Shown: positions 44,148 to 53,295 of the stretch, piece after piece | Position numbering within the stretch: position 1 is the first letter of the stretch | Layout: each line of letters opens with the position of its first letter | From: Sulfurimonas sp. | GTDB lineage: Bacteria > Campylobacterota > Campylobacteria > Campylobacterales > Sulfurimonadaceae | Direction of reading: 5' to 3' | Assembly: GCF_023228785.1 (NCBI RefSeq) | Contig: NZ_JALOAN010000009.1 | Coordinates: 8,078 to 72,077, forward strand | Length of the DNA: 64,000 nucleotides | Program-made: the position numbers and the translations under genes | The notes under the pieces: model-generated | Databases searched by the model: none | Told to the model about the DNA's origin: nothing | Seen by the model: only the letters and a program-made list of their open reading frames with translations

Positions 44148-44262
44148 TCAAGCCCACAATGACGAAAATATCAAGCCCACAATGACGAAAATATCAAGCC
44201 CGTAATGACGAAAATATTAAGCCCGCAATGACGGAGTTGTTAAGCTCATAATTACGGAGATG
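44148..44262 (+). repeat. 23-bp tandem array, five units
   Basis: Units of exactly 23 bases begin at 44148, 44171, 44194, 44217 and 44240, each opening TCAAGCCC or TTAAGC and holding AATGACG. Divergence grows from left to right, and a sixth partial unit starts at 44263. The array begins in the loop of an ATTGCGGG/CCC-type palindrome at 44140-44160. Confidence 0.85.
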
Positions 44263-44315
44263 TCAAGCAAATTACAGAAACATTATTCAAGTAACGAAAG
44301 CGTCAAACAATAGAG

Positions 44316-44321
44316 TATAAT
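44316..44321 (+). promoter_or_regulatory. -10 promoter element for the HIT gene
   Basis: TATAAT in AGAGTATAATGCAAGC lies 29 bases before ATG 44351, just after the repeat array. Confidence 0.55.
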
Positions 44322-44350
44322 GCAAGCTTAAAAAATATATAGGACAACTA

Positions 44351-44722
44351 ATGCAAAATATAATCTATGAAGACAAAGATATATACATACAACAAGAAGA
44401 AAGTCAAATCCCATGGCTAAAAATCTTTACAAAAGAACCATACAAAGAGTTAGGAGACTTGCCAAAAGAGTTAAGAGTAAGACTTTGGGATATATACGAT
44501 ATCGTAGAGGATGAAATGAAGAGTTACTACAAGCCTACAAAAATCAATATGGCTTCATTTGCAAATATGCTACCCAGAGTTCATATCCATGTAATGGCGA
44601 GATTTGAAGATGATTCACACTTTCCAAATCCTATGTGGGGAGAAAAGTTAAGAGAGGCAACTATAGAATTGCCTAACGAGAAAGAGTTTTTTAGGAGGCT
44701 TGAGAAAAAACTTAAGCTTTGA
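44351..44722 (+). CDS. HIT-family protein
   Basis: The 123-aa protein fits the histidine-triad family: IYEDKDIYIQQEESQIPWLK at the start and the motif RVHIHVMARFEDDSHFPNP (~78-96). The two core His of the HxHxx nucleophile motif are present, while the first His of the triad is Arg, as in the subgroup with QLHVHVIAR-type motifs. Such proteins hydrolyse nucleoside-linked phosphoesters or dinucleoside polyphosphates. It is a single gene between two repeat regions. Confidence 0.82.
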   Translation: MQNIIYEDKDIYIQQEESQIPWLKIFTKEPYKELGDLPKELRVRLWDIYDIVEDEMKSYYKPTKINMASFANMLPRVHIHVMARFEDDSHFPNPMWGEKLREATIELPNEKEFFRRLEKKLKL

Positions 44723-44723
44723 T

Positions 44724-44866
44724 GAGATTGCGGGTCAAGCCCGCAATGACGGAAATATCAACTCGTCACCATAAGCACCAACTCATCGTCCTGAACTTCC
44801 CAACTCGTCACCCTGAACTTGATTCAGGGTCTCTTAGGTTTTGAAAAGTTCTATAAAGTTTAAGAT
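44724..44866. repeat. TCAAG-loop palindromes after the HIT gene
   Basis: An ATTGCGGG/CCCGCAAT palindrome (44728-44748) starts two bases after the HIT stop codon. GTCACC/GTCCTGAA units follow at irregular 20-22-bp spacing, and a second palindrome has arms ACCCTGAA/TTCAGGGT (about 44810-44830). This interval, 44723-45037, holds no gene. Confidence 0.75.
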
Positions 44867-44985
44867 TTCTCTCGTTCCATCCTCTCCTGAGGTGGAATGC
44901 AGATAAATAAAACAAATATAATAATGGATTGAAGTAGAAAATATACTTATATGCATTCACATCGAGGACGATGGGAACGAGAGAA
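44867..44985. repeat. 119-bp element with 12-bp perfect terminal inverted repeats
   Basis: The ends TTCTCTCGTTCC and GGAACGAGAGAA are perfect inverted repeats. Inside the left end is a hairpin ending GGTGGAATGCA; near the right end ATGCATTC mirrors it, so the whole is a nested palindrome around an AT-rich centre (about 44905-44945). It resembles a non-autonomous miniature element, but I see no target-site duplication. Confidence 0.65.
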
Positions 44986-45037
44986 GTTATCTTACATCGC
45001 CAAAATCATGCAAAAGTGTTATTTTATTTCTGAAAAA

Positions 45038-46036
45038 TTATTTTATTGGTGAAAAAGGAACTAGAGCACTTCCCCATGTTAAGCCTCCGCCAAAAGCGTC
45101 AAGTAACATCAGATCTCCACTCTTTAACTTTCCTTGCTCATAAATATCATTAATAGCCATAGGAATGGATGCACCTGAAGTGTTTCCATATTTTTCAACT
45201 GTCATAACAACCTGCTCATCTTTTAACTTTAGAGCATCGCCTACAGCTTTTATGATGCGATAATTTGCTTGATGTGGTACAAAGTGAGTTATGTCTTGGC
45301 TCTGTATCTTGTTTTGCTCTAGTATGTCTATAACATCTTTTGTAAGGGTACGAACTGCTACTTTAAAAGTTTCATTTCCCTTCATCTGCATAAAACAACT
45401 ATTAGCTTCTTGGTCAAGTGAGTCGTGGATCGAACCACTCCCACCATTTGGAGTCATAAGTAGATCTGCATATGTACCATCAGCTGCTGTGTGAATATCT
45501 ATAATAGCTTCACTTTTATCATCAGTTGCACTAATAATAGCAGCACCAGCACCATCTCCAAAAAGGATACAAGTACCTCTATCACTGTAGTCAGTTATAG
45601 CAGATAACTTCTCAGCACCGATGATAAGAACATTTTTCTTCATTCCAGATTCTATAAATGCTTTGGCGATTGAGAGAATATAAACAAAACCTGTGCAAGC
45701 TGCCGAGATATCAAAAGCTGTAACATTATTAAGTCCAAGTTTATTTGAAATGATAGTAGCAGTTGATGGCATACAGAAATAATCAGGCGAAATAGTAGCA
45801 CAGATCACCATGTCGATATCTTCTTTAGCTATACCACTTCTCTCTATTGCTAAAGAGGCAGCTTCTACTCCCATGTCACTTGTAGTTTGACCCTTTGCTG
45901 CAATACGACGCTCTTTGATACCTGTTCTTTTGGTAATCCACTCATCAGTGGTATCAACCATTTTTGATAAGTCTTCATTAGTAAGTATATCAGCAGGAGC
46001 GTAGGCCCCAATAGATCTAAATGCAGCATATGCCAT
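45038..46036 (-). CDS. fabH: 3-oxoacyl-[acyl-carrier-protein] synthase III FabH
   Basis: The 332-aa protein has the nucleophile Cys in [12 protein letters not shown] (~110-121) and the His and Asn of the triad in [12 protein letters not shown] (~250) and [13 protein letters not shown] (~285). FabH starts fatty-acid synthesis by joining acetyl-CoA with malonyl-ACP. It is the last gene of the ndk-yceD-rpmF-plsX-fabH cluster; its start abuts the plsX stop with a one-base overlap. Confidence 0.96.
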   Translation of the reverse strand: MAYAAFRSIGAYAPADILTNEDLSKMVDTTDEWITKRTGIKERRIAAKGQTTSDMGVEAASLAIERSGIAKEDIDMVICATISPDYFCMPSTATIISNKLGLNNVTAFDISAACTGFVYILSIAKAFIESGMKKNVLIIGAEKLSAITDYSDRGTCILFGDGAGAAIISATDDKSEAIIDIHTAADGTYADLLMTPNGGSGSIHDSLDQEANSCFMQMKGNETFKVAVRTLTKDVIDILEQNKIQSQDITHFVPHQANYRIIKAVGDALKLKDEQVVMTVEKYGNTSGASIPMAINDIYEQGKLKSGDLMLLDAFGGGLTWGSALVPFSPIK

Positions 46037-47034
46037 TAAACTTCCTTATTTTTTAACTCTTTGAGTCGTGTGATGATATGCTCATTTACACCAGTATCTA
46101 CATAGTTTATAGCTTGATATATAGCATTTTCTATAGCTTTGGAGTTACTTTTTCCATGGCTAACAATAGCACAACCTTTTATCCCAATTAGCGGAGCACC
46201 ACCAATTTCAGCATAATCAATCTGTTTTTTAAGAAGTTTAAAAACTTTTCTCATTAAAAGAGCACCAGTAATAGCTACAGGAGATTTTCTTATGTAATCT
46301 TTGATAAGCTGACTAATTGTAGCGGCAACACCTTCACTAGCTTTTAAGACTAAGTTGCCTATAAAACCATCACATGCGATAACATCGCAAGTTCCATTGA
46401 AGATATCTGTGCCTTCTACATTTCCCTTAAAGCCCTTATATCCTTCTAAGATTTTAAAAGCCGCTTTTGTAATCTCATTACCTTTTGAAGCCTCTTCTCC
46501 ATTTGCCAATATTCCAATACTTGGGTTTGGAATTTTAAGCAAATCTTCTGCGTAACATCCGCCCATAATAGCAAACTGAGCTATGTGAATAGCTTTAGAA
46601 TCAACATTTGCTCCAGCATCTAGTAAAATTGAACGGCGACCTGATTTAGTTGGCATAAGAGTTGCAAGTGCAGGACGAGCAACACCATCAAGGCGACCTA
46701 ATCGAAGAGTTGCAAGAGTCATAGTAGCTCCACTATGTCCAGCTGAGACCACGCCATGTGCCTCGCCAGTTCTTACAAGCTCTATGGCTTTATATATACT
46801 GCTCTCTTTTTTCTTTACTGCATCTGTTGCGGCATCAGACATTGAGATAACATCGCTTGCTTCAACTATAGAAACTTTAGCTCTATAACGCTTTGGTAAC
46901 AGAGCTAAAATTTCATCTTTATTGCCAACAAATATTGGCACAAACAGCTTTCTCTTTAGTGCTAACATAGCACCTTTAACAATTGGTTCGGGACCGAAGT
47001 CCCCTCCCATTGCATCAATTGCAATCTTTATCAT
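46036..47034 (-). CDS. plsX: Phosphate acyltransferase PlsX
   Basis: The 332-aa protein opens [19 protein letters not shown] and has [18 protein letters not shown] (~95-112), [10 protein letters not shown] and [12 protein letters not shown] [15 protein letters not shown] (~226-240), all PlsX signatures. It converts acyl-ACP to acyl-phosphate for phospholipid synthesis. The start is 3 bases after the rpmF stop codon. Confidence 0.96.
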   Translation of the reverse strand: MIKIAIDAMGGDFGPEPIVKGAMLALKRKLFVPIFVGNKDEILALLPKRYRAKVSIVEASDVISMSDAATDAVKKKESSIYKAIELVRTGEAHGVVSAGHSGATMTLATLRLGRLDGVARPALATLMPTKSGRRSILLDAGANVDSKAIHIAQFAIMGGCYAEDLLKIPNPSIGILANGEEASKGNEITKAAFKILEGYKGFKGNVEGTDIFNGTCDVIACDGFIGNLVLKASEGVAATISQLIKDYIRKSPVAITGALLMRKVFKLLKKQIDYAEIGGAPLIGIKGCAIVSHGKSNSKAIENAIYQAINYVDTGVNEHIITRLKELKNKEV

Positions 47035-47037
47035 CGA

Positions 47038-47187
47038 CTATTTATACTCACCAGTAGTTGGGTTGATATGGTGAGGAAGTTTGTAAGTTCCATCTTTATC
47101 TTTAACTGGGCGAGCTAAAGAAATCTTGTAGTGAGTTCTTCTTTTTGCTGAACGTGAGTGAGACACTCTTCTCTTAGGTACTGCCAT
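47038..47187 (-). CDS. rpmF: 50S ribosomal protein bL32
   Basis: The short frame of 49 codons reads [20 protein letters not shown], then [20 protein letters not shown] and INPTTGEYK. This is a standard L32 start and length for Campylobacterota without the zinc-binding cysteines. ATG 47187 is preceded by AAAGGAAAATAAT, a clear ribosome site. It precedes plsX by 3 bases, the classic rpmF-plsX arrangement. Its leader shares an architecture with that of the HP0268 homologue. Confidence 0.96.
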   Translation of the reverse strand: MAVPKRRVSHSRSAKRRTHYKISLARPVKDKDGTYKLPHHINPTTGEYK

Positions 47188-47206
47188 ATTATTTTCCTTT
47201 AATTTG

Positions 47207-47277
47207 ATTTATTTCATAAATAAAATGAAGGAAAACCTTCATCCTATTTGTCCGTAAAAGGAACAAGTCCCTTTTAC
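47207..47277 (-). promoter_or_regulatory. Three-hairpin 5' leader of rpmF
   Basis: Moving upstream from ATG 47187: palindrome ATTTAT-GAA-ATAAAT (47207-47221), hairpin ATGAAGG/CCTTCAT with a TTTT loop and a T-rich 3' side (47225-47242), and hairpin GTAAAAGG/CCTTTTAC around a GACTTGTT loop (47254-47277). It lies between yceD and rpmF. The middle hairpin followed by TTTATTT could act as an attenuator; the whole mirrors the leader at 11524-11591. Confidence 0.6.
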
Positions 47278-47287
47278 TTCTTATAGA

Positions 47288-47644
47288 TTACTCTGTTTTA
47301 CAATTTTCGCAACTATGATAGTCGCTTTTTATAAGCTCAAGTTCGGAGATTAAAAGCTCATCTAAATCTGCTGTAGAGTCAAAAGACTCAACAACATCTA
47401 AGTCCATGCTTGCATCTGAGTCAAAAACACCATCGCAAATAAAAAATTCTATCTTTTCATCTACTTTTAGTTTAAACTCTTCACCGCACCGACTACATTC
47501 ACACAATGTAAATCCACTTAAATTTGCTCTTAGCAAAATCAATTTGCCTGAATCATACTCTAAATAACCTTTAAATGTTATTTCATCAGATTTGACTTCA
47601 AAGTCTATTGGTGTCTTACCTATTTTTATAAGTTTAATCTTCAT
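47288..47644 (-). CDS. yceD: YceD/DUF177-family protein
   Basis: The 118-aa protein has the DUF177 pattern with a Cys pair CSRCGEEF (~50-57) and a second Cys pair near the C-terminus (SCENCKTE), suggesting a metal site. The family is encoded before rpmF in most bacteria and is implicated in large-subunit rRNA levels or processing. The genomic position here is the usual one, although the rpmF leader separates the two genes by 100 bases. Confidence 0.88.
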   Translation of the reverse strand: MKIKLIKIGKTPIDFEVKSDEITFKGYLEYDSGKLILLRANLSGFTLCECSRCGEEFKLKVDEKIEFFICDGVFDSDASMDLDVVESFDSTADLDELLISELELIKSDYHSCENCKTE

Positions 47645-47665
47645 AAAATAAGTCTTTTTGTGAAT

Positions 47666-48082
47666 TTATGAAATTTCTCTCTCAGAAAAAAAGAAAGCGA
47701 TCTCTACAGCTGCATTTTCAGCAGAATCACTTCCATGAACTGCATTTGCATCTATATTTTCAGCGAAATCTGCACGAATAGTACCTATTTCTGCTTCTTT
47801 AGGGTTAGTAGCACCCATAAGATCACGGTTTTTTTGCATTGCATTTTCACCCTCTAAAACACTTACAACAACTGGGCCGCTGATCATAAAATCAACTAAG
47901 TCATTAAAGAAAGGTCTCTCTGAATGAACAGCATAAAAAGCTTCAGCATCAGCGCGTGATAGTTGAATCTTTCTAGTTGCTGCAACTTTAAGACCATTGC
48001 TCTCAAAACGATCTAAAATCTTACCTATTACGCCTTTAGCAACGGCATCTGGTTTTATTATTGATAGTGTACGCTCCATCAA
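47666..48082 (-). CDS. ndk: Nucleoside diphosphate kinase
   Basis: The 138-aa protein opens [20 protein letters not shown] and carries the catalytic His in [19 protein letters not shown] (~110-128). It transfers the gamma phosphate from ATP to nucleoside diphosphates. It is first of the cluster leading to fabH, with a minus-strand TATAAT at 48114-48119. Confidence 0.97.
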   Translation of the reverse strand: MMERTLSIIKPDAVAKGVIGKILDRFESNGLKVAATRKIQLSRADAEAFYAVHSERPFFNDLVDFMISGPVVVSVLEGENAMQKNRDLMGATNPKEAEIGTIRADFAENIDANAVHGSDSAENAAVEIAFFFSEREIS

Positions 48083-48113
48083 ATCTCCTATATATTCATA
48101 AAATTAGAGTGGA

Positions 48114-48119
48114 ATTATA
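48114..48119 (-). promoter_or_regulatory. -10 promoter element for the ndk cluster
   Basis: TATAAT on the minus strand (ATTATA on the plus strand) lies 32 bases before the ndk start, in the AT-rich gap between ferredoxin and ndk. Confidence 0.5.
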
Positions 48120-48221
48120 TCTAAAAAATATCTGATTGTTGTTTAAATTGTAAGATTTGCAAAAAATGAAGAGTTTACAAAGTGCAAAATCTGCACCTTG
48201 CAAAATATTTTAAGTGGAGAA

Positions 48222-48506
48222 TTAATCTATAACATTCTCATGGTTTGAGCGTTGCTCATCTGTGACGTCTTCACGATGCGCAGGACTCTCACCGATAGCA
48301 TCCCAAGTGATACAGCCCTCAGTTGGACAAGCAGTAGCACAAGCTGGCTCATCGTGATGAGAAACACACTCTACACATTTGTTACCATATACATAGTAAA
48401 TTTCTTCACCTGATGGGTTATCATCTTCATCAACGATAGCTTCTACTGGACATTCATCTATACAAGCACCACAATTGATACAAGTGTCATTAATAATAAC
48501 TGCCAT
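48222..48506 (-). CDS. 2[4Fe-4S] ferredoxin
   Basis: The 94-aa protein has two cluster motifs: CINCGACIDECPVEAI (~10-25), CxxCxxCxxxCP, and a second with an insertion, CVECVSHHDEPACATACP (~43-60), where eight residues separate the second and third Cys. This long-loop ferredoxin type is common in Campylobacterota, where ferredoxin serves pyruvate and 2-oxoglutarate oxidoreductases; the reverse TCA cycle of Sulfurimonas would use it, but that is inference. It lies between metK and ndk as in Campylobacter-type clusters. Confidence 0.93.
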   Translation of the reverse strand: MAVIINDTCINCGACIDECPVEAIVDEDDNPSGEEIYYVYGNKCVECVSHHDEPACATACPTEGCITWDAIGESPAHREDVTDEQRSNHENVID

Positions 48507-48576
48507 AAAATTCTCCTAGTTTTAATTTTCGAAGTAAGTTTATCACAAGATTTTTAAAGATAGCTAAAACATATCT

Positions 48577-49734
48577 TTAAATATCTAAATACCTTTTAAT
48601 CTCATCCACTCTGTTTGTTAGCTCCCATGTAAAGCCATCTTCTTCTCTTCCAAAGTGACCATATGAAGCTGTTTTTCTATAAATCGGACGAAGTAGATCT
48701 AAAGATTCTATGATAGCTTTTGGAGAAAGGTCAAAAAGTTCTTTTACGCAACGCTCTATCATCTCTTCATCAACCACACCAGTTGAGTGTGTATCTACAA
48801 GTATTGAAGTAGGTTTAGCTATTCCAATAGCGTAAGATATCTGTATAGTTGCTCTCGTACAAGCACCAGATGCCACTAAGTTTTTTGCCACCCATCTAGC
48901 GGCATAAGCAGCACTTCTATCTACTTTTGTAGGATCTTTCCCACTAAAGGCTCCACCGCCATGCGGACAACTTCCACCATAAGTATCTACTATGATTTTT
49001 CTGCCAGTCAGTCCTGCATCGCCTTGTGGACCACCTATTACAAATTTTCCTGTAGGATTTATATGTATCTTAGTAGCTTCACTCATCATCTCTTTTGGTA
49101 TAACATGCTCTATAACTTCGCTTATCATATCTTTTCTAATCTGCTCTTGAGACACATCTGGAGCGTGTTGAGTTGAGATAACTATAGTATCAACTGAGAC
49201 AGGTTTATCCCCAACATATTTAACGCTTATCTGCGCTTTTCCGTCTGGGCGAAGATATGGAACTATACACTCTTTTCTAACTTCTGTTAATCTTCGTGTA
49301 ATAAGATGTGCTAAGTAGATAGGAAGAGGCATCAAAACTGGTGTTTCACTACAAGCATATCCAAACATTAACCCTTGATCGCCCGCCCCAATTTCGCCAT
49401 CTGCAAGATCTACACCTTGATTTATATCCGGAGATTGTTCACCTATAGTATTTAAAACCGCTGCAGATCTATAGTCAAATCCATAGGTCGCATCTGTATA
49501 ACCAATCTCTTGAATAACCTTTCTTGCTATCTCTTGCATTGGTGCATAAGCCGTTGTTTTTAGTTCGCCTGCGATTACACAAAAACCATTAGATACTAGT
49601 GTTTCACACGCCACTCGTGCGGAAGTATCCTGCTCAATAATATAATCCAAAATTGCATCACTAATCTGATCTGCCATCTTATCAGGGTGCCCTTCTGTTA
49701 CAGACTCTGAGGTAAATATATACTCTTTAGTCAT
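48577..49734 (-). CDS. metK: S-adenosylmethionine synthetase
   Basis: The 385-aa protein has the motif [20 protein letters not shown] (~10-29), the ATP loop [12 protein letters not shown] (~117-128), the P-loop [18 protein letters not shown] (~258-275) and [11 protein letters not shown] near the C-terminus. It makes AdoMet, the substrate of the radical-SAM enzymes RimO and MiaB in this window. Confidence 0.97.
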   Translation of the reverse strand: MTKEYIFTSESVTEGHPDKMADQISDAILDYIIEQDTSARVACETLVSNGFCVIAGELKTTAYAPMQEIARKVIQEIGYTDATYGFDYRSAAVLNTIGEQSPDINQGVDLADGEIGAGDQGLMFGYACSETPVLMPLPIYLAHLITRRLTEVRKECIVPYLRPDGKAQISVKYVGDKPVSVDTIVISTQHAPDVSQEQIRKDMISEVIEHVIPKEMMSEATKIHINPTGKFVIGGPQGDAGLTGRKIIVDTYGGSCPHGGGAFSGKDPTKVDRSAAYAARWVAKNLVASGACTRATIQISYAIGIAKPTSILVDTHSTGVVDEEMIERCVKELFDLSPKAIIESLDLLRPIYRKTASYGHFGREEDGFTWELTNRVDEIKRYLDI

Positions 49735-49821
49735 CGATTTTCCTTATTGAAATATAGGCTCTTGTCCTATAAATCGTTAGAAGTATATCTAAGTATGTTT
49801 AATTTAAAAAGCACATATGAC

Positions 49822-52017
49822 CTAGATCTTTAGTTTAAATATCTTAGCCATTGGGTTAAGTATAACTGGTTCATAAAGTGTTTCGTCATAGTTTTCTAGC
49901 ACAAAGAGTTGTATATATGTTGAGTTGAGCATATTTTTATCTAAGACTAAAAACTGGTTGTAATTTTTCATAAATATAACACTTACTGGACTATCTTTAT
50001 CTATAACTTGGACATTTTTTCTTAGCACTCCATTAGCATCATATTCAGTTACTATAAAACTATTCATAGTCAATATATCATTACCAATCTGTACTTGTCC
50101 CATTTTTTTAATGATGCGAACACCATTACCAAGCTCAACACTCTCTTGCGTCTCTTGTACAGTACCTGAAATGTAAAAAAATGGTTGAGCTCTTTTCTTT
50201 CCACTCATAAGATCTAAGTTTGAAAAAAGCGTTATTGTTGGGACTATGCCCACCATTCTGTTTGGCAAGTAAAGGTAAACATCTCTAGTTTTAGCAGGTA
50301 GTTCTATCTCTTCATTTAGAGAGTTTAAAAAGTCATTTGTGTTATTGTACTTATAGTCTAGTGTCATTTGTTCGATATTGCTACTTGCAAACTCTACATA
50401 GTTAGTATGATTTACATCTAAACCTTTGTTGGCTTCATTTACACTAAATCTTTTCTCAGTATATTCAACATCTAGTCGTGCCATCTTTGCCGCTGGATCT
50501 TGTGGAGAGTTTAGTATAAAGCTCACAGGAAAGTTTACAGATCCACTATGCTTTCCACCGTCTATAAGAGTCTTTACATCACTATAATAACGGATAGGAT
50601 AACCATAATCCCACCACGCTACAACATAGTCTTCTCGATCTGCAATTTCATGAAGTTTATCTAGTAATTTCACCTCATCTTGAGTAAAAACTGTAGGAAC
50701 TTTATATCCTATAACATGGGCAATGTTTGGATAGAGTGCCCCAAGAGTAAATAGTGTCATAAAAACATACTTTGAGATCTGAGCCACTTTGTCATTTATA
50801 AACTTAGTTGAGAGCCACTTAGAGATCTCATAGATAATAAACCCTAAACCCAAAGCCATAACAGGGACTGCATATATAGTAAATCTTAGTCCACCACCAT
50901 CAAAAAGTCCAGGTATTCCATAAGCTAAAAACCCAAGTCCAACCATAGGAAGAGCTAAAAGCATTACAGGATGTCTATAAACAAACCATACATAACCAAG
51001 CATAGATGCAAGGAGAGTAAGAGTATGTCCACTTATTCGATTTGCAAACATCTCAAATGGGATCTTCCCAGCCTCTCGCACTGTCTGCATAACCGTAAAA
51101 AAGTGAAGCCCTAAACCTTCCGCGCCACTATCGAGTGCATCTCTAAAAACATAACCCTTTAGTTTGCCCCAGATAGGATCAAATCCACCCGTCACAAAAA
51201 AAAGAATTAATGCAACTGCAAAGATGTAGTAGAGATATCTAAACACTAGATCTCTCTTAGTTTTAAGCAAAATATAAAAAGCTACAACCACTGACAAGCG
51301 AACAAATCCATCAAGATTTACCATAGCAAAAAGCATAAATGAGATAAGCAATAGGTTTGTTTGGAAGTCTTGCTTTTTTATGTATTGATAAACTACATAT
51401 ATAGCTATAAGTGCTATAAAAGCAAACTCTAGTGAATAACTTTGTGGGTACCACCATCTGTAAGCTATACTATCAAGAGCTGCGATGAGAAGATATTTAT
51501 CTTCATTTGTCTTAAGAGCCCAAATGAGCGACCAAAGCAAAACAGTTGGAAAAACTATATTTAAAAAATCAGTATCAAAGTAACCAACCATCGTGCGGTT
51601 ATAGTAACTCCATGCAACACTTGCTACAAGTGCCGCGATAAAACCAACTTCAAGCCTATCAAACTCTCTTGCTATTAAAATGATGGGGATGACTAAGAGC
51701 GAAGCAAAAAAAGCAGGCATGTAAAAGATTACTGTCTCAAATGAAAATGGTAAGATCTTTACAATTAAAGCTGTAAAAACACTTGTAGCATTTTCAAATG
51801 GAGAGAGATCATTAGTGTTTTTAGTAACACCTGCTAAGATATCTCTAGCACCCTCCGCATAGTAATAACCATCATTGGTGTTTATCATAAACTCACCATT
51901 GAACTTAAACTGCTCCTCAGAGCTAAACTGCTCCACCCAAATAAGCCGTACTACTATACTAAAAGCAAATGCAAAAAGTATAAGTAAAGTTGTTTTTTTG
52001 TTTGTTGTTAGTGTCAT
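49822..52017 (-). CDS. pglB: STT3/PglB-family oligosaccharyltransferase
   Basis: Starting at MTLTTNKKTTLLILF, the 731-aa protein has about thirteen membrane helices and then a periplasmic C-terminal domain. Visible marks are the acidic SGDDGYYYAEG-like NTNDGYYYAEGARDIL (~44-59, first external loop), GYFDTDFLNI (~145), and the acceptor-binding motif WWDYG near residue 450 (YVVAWWDYGYPIRYYSD). It transfers a lipid-linked oligosaccharide to Asn in N-X-S/T sequons of periplasmic proteins. An ATG at 52083 would run into the next frame; 52017 starts after that gene ends and has GAGAGA upstream. Confidence 0.9.
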   Translation of the reverse strand: MTLTTNKKTTLLILFAFAFSIVVRLIWVEQFSSEEQFKFNGEFMINTNDGYYYAEGARDILAGVTKNTNDLSPFENATSVFTALIVKILPFSFETVIFYMPAFFASLLVIPIILIAREFDRLEVGFIAALVASVAWSYYNRTMVGYFDTDFLNIVFPTVLLWSLIWALKTNEDKYLLIAALDSIAYRWWYPQSYSLEFAFIALIAIYVVYQYIKKQDFQTNLLLISFMLFAMVNLDGFVRLSVVVAFYILLKTKRDLVFRYLYYIFAVALILFFVTGGFDPIWGKLKGYVFRDALDSGAEGLGLHFFTVMQTVREAGKIPFEMFANRISGHTLTLLASMLGYVWFVYRHPVMLLALPMVGLGFLAYGIPGLFDGGGLRFTIYAVPVMALGLGFIIYEISKWLSTKFINDKVAQISKYVFMTLFTLGALYPNIAHVIGYKVPTVFTQDEVKLLDKLHEIADREDYVVAWWDYGYPIRYYSDVKTLIDGGKHSGSVNFPVSFILNSPQDPAAKMARLDVEYTEKRFSVNEANKGLDVNHTNYVEFASSNIEQMTLDYKYNNTNDFLNSLNEEIELPAKTRDVYLYLPNRMVGIVPTITLFSNLDLMSGKKRAQPFFYISGTVQETQESVELGNGVRIIKKMGQVQIGNDILTMNSFIVTEYDANGVLRKNVQVIDKDSPVSVIFMKNYNQFLVLDKNMLNSTYIQLFVLENYDETLYEPVILNPMAKIFKLKI

Positions 52018-52058
52018 TTTGTCTCTCTTTTTATCGCTGATATTAAACTTGTAGCTTG

Positions 52059-52253
52059 TTAGTGTACATGTAAAGATAGACAATTAATCTCATCAACTAT
52101 GGTATCTTTATATCTAAATGAAACATCATTAACAAAATCAACTTGAAGCAGATTATCGACTTTAAATCGAGTGAAGTCTTTAGTTTCTACTTCTACAGTA
52201 AGCTGAAACTTTTTTTGAAGATCATATAATTTTTTATAGTTTATGCTATCCAT
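52059..52253 (-). pseudogene. Remnant of an AbiEii-like nucleotidyltransferase
   Basis: The 64-codon frame begins INYKKLYDLQKKF, like the start of AbiEii-type nucleotidyltransferases. It jumps to ETKDFTRFKVDNLLQVDFVND and SFRYKDTIVDEI, which resembles the later VDFVNDVPFR region of that family. The catalytic GG-DxD region between the two and the C-terminal third are missing. I infer an internal deletion plus loss of the 3' end. It overlaps the small upstream gene by 13 bases, as toxin genes of such pairs do. An alternative is an unrelated small protein. Confidence 0.5.
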
Positions 52254-52549
52254 TTTAACTCATCTATTAACAAAGGTTTATCCAAAAAGTAAACTTCCGC
52301 CATATTTTTTCTTCTAAAAGCATGTTCTGAATTAAATTGTGGTATTTTATAGTTTTCTAAAAGCTCTGCCAGTTCCTCAATTTTGAAGATTTTTAAATCT
52401 ATAAAGATTCTAGTGCTATTTAAAAGAATTTTTTCAAAAAGCATACTCTTTTTTCTCTCATCATTGCCACTCAAGATAGCCTCTAAATCTTCTCTAGAGA
52501 TATTTATATCCCAAAAACAGTCTTTTTGTATGCGCAAATAGTCAATCAT
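52241..52549 (-). CDS. Putative partner protein of the AbiEii-like remnant
   Basis: The 102-aa protein opens DYLRIQKDCFWDINISREDL, then has a helical middle and RRKNMAEVYFLDKPLLIDEL near the end. FWD at the start and the RKN...YFLD ending resemble the small DUF6922-type proteins often encoded before AbiEii nucleotidyltransferases, which may be antitoxin-like; that match is from memory and weak. The gene itself looks intact. Confidence 0.55.
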   Translation of the reverse strand: MIDYLRIQKDCFWDINISREDLEAILSGNDERKKSMLFEKILLNSTRIFIDLKIFKIEELAELLENYKIPQFNSEHAFRRKNMAEVYFLDKPLLIDELKWIA

Positions 52550-52609
52550 GAATGTATCTCCTAAAGTTTATCTTCAATTTTGTCATTTTACCATACAGCA
52601 TCTAAATCA

Positions 52610-52945
52610 CTATATAATCTCATTCAAAAATTCTCTAGCTTTTTTCATCTCATCTGCGCTAAGAGATGCCAATTTTTCTACAAACCTACCATTATCGACT
52701 GAGCGTATTTGCGTAATAACTAGATCAGAATCTTCCAACAATTTTTCTCTCTTTTCAACTCTCATACGAATAGGTTCTGCATCATCTATGAGAGAAGTAG
52801 TGAGCGGGATTATGATAGTTGTCGGGTACTCGCTATGATTTAGTGCATCATTTTGAAAAATAAGGACGGGACGGATCTTGCCCATCTCATTGTTTTTTTT
52901 GATTGGATTAAGATTGGTGAGCCAAATTTCGCCTCTACAAACCAT
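52610..52945 (-). CDS. MazF/PemK-family toxin
   Basis: The 111-aa protein opens CRGEIWLTNLNPIKKNNEMG and continues KIRPVLIFQNDALN, TIIIPLTTS and the central DSDLVITQIRSVDNGRF, the standard PemK/MazF pattern with the conserved Arg and Thr of the RNA-cutting site (KIRPVL, PLTTS). Such toxins cleave mRNA at short motifs. It is encoded after its antitoxin, overlapping it by 11 bases. Confidence 0.9.
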   Translation of the reverse strand: MVCRGEIWLTNLNPIKKNNEMGKIRPVLIFQNDALNHSEYPTTIIIPLTTSLIDDAEPIRMRVEKREKLLEDSDLVITQIRSVDNGRFVEKLASLSADEMKKAREFLNEII

Positions 52946-53162
52946 CGCTTAAGGTTCCTTCAAAATTTTCATACTCATCTTTATCTGCATTTTTTGTTTT
53001 TTCCACAGCTTTTAATATTCTGTTTTTTTTGCTTTTCTCGACACTTTTGGCATAGTGCTCTATCGCCTCGCGAATAACATCACTTTTTTTCTTATTTAGT
53101 GTCTTTGCTAAAGTGTTTAGTTTGTTTTGTAAAATATCATCAAGACGGACAGTTGCTACCAT
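52935..53162 (-). CDS. Ribbon-helix-helix antitoxin
   Basis: The 75-aa protein begins MVATVRLDDILQNKLNTLAK, a beta-strand and helix of the CopG/MetJ type, followed by KKKSDVIREAIEHYAK (second helix), and a charged disordered tail (~40-75) that would wrap the toxin. It should bind the operator repeats at 53176-53196 and repress the operon. Confidence 0.85.
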   Translation of the reverse strand: MVATVRLDDILQNKLNTLAKTLNKKKSDVIREAIEHYAKSVEKSKKNRILKAVEKTKNADKDEYENFEGTLSDGL

Positions 53163-53175
53163 AAAAAATCCTTTT

Positions 53176-53196
53176 GTATTTTTGTAATACAGTATT
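53176..53196. promoter_or_regulatory. Operator-like GTATT/AATAC half-sites before the toxin-antitoxin operon
   Basis: GTATT (53176-53180), AATAC (53186-53190) and GTATT (53192-53196) form two overlapping inverted repeats 14 bases before the antitoxin start. Ribbon-helix-helix antitoxins bind arrays of such short half-sites. Confidence 0.5.
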
Positions 53197-53295
53197 GTAC
53201 TATAGACTCTCTAAAAGCTAAATACTAACCCACTACTTTTATCTCTTTTAAGAACTTTTTTTAGATTATTTTTTCTTGCTATAGCAGTTATCTTA

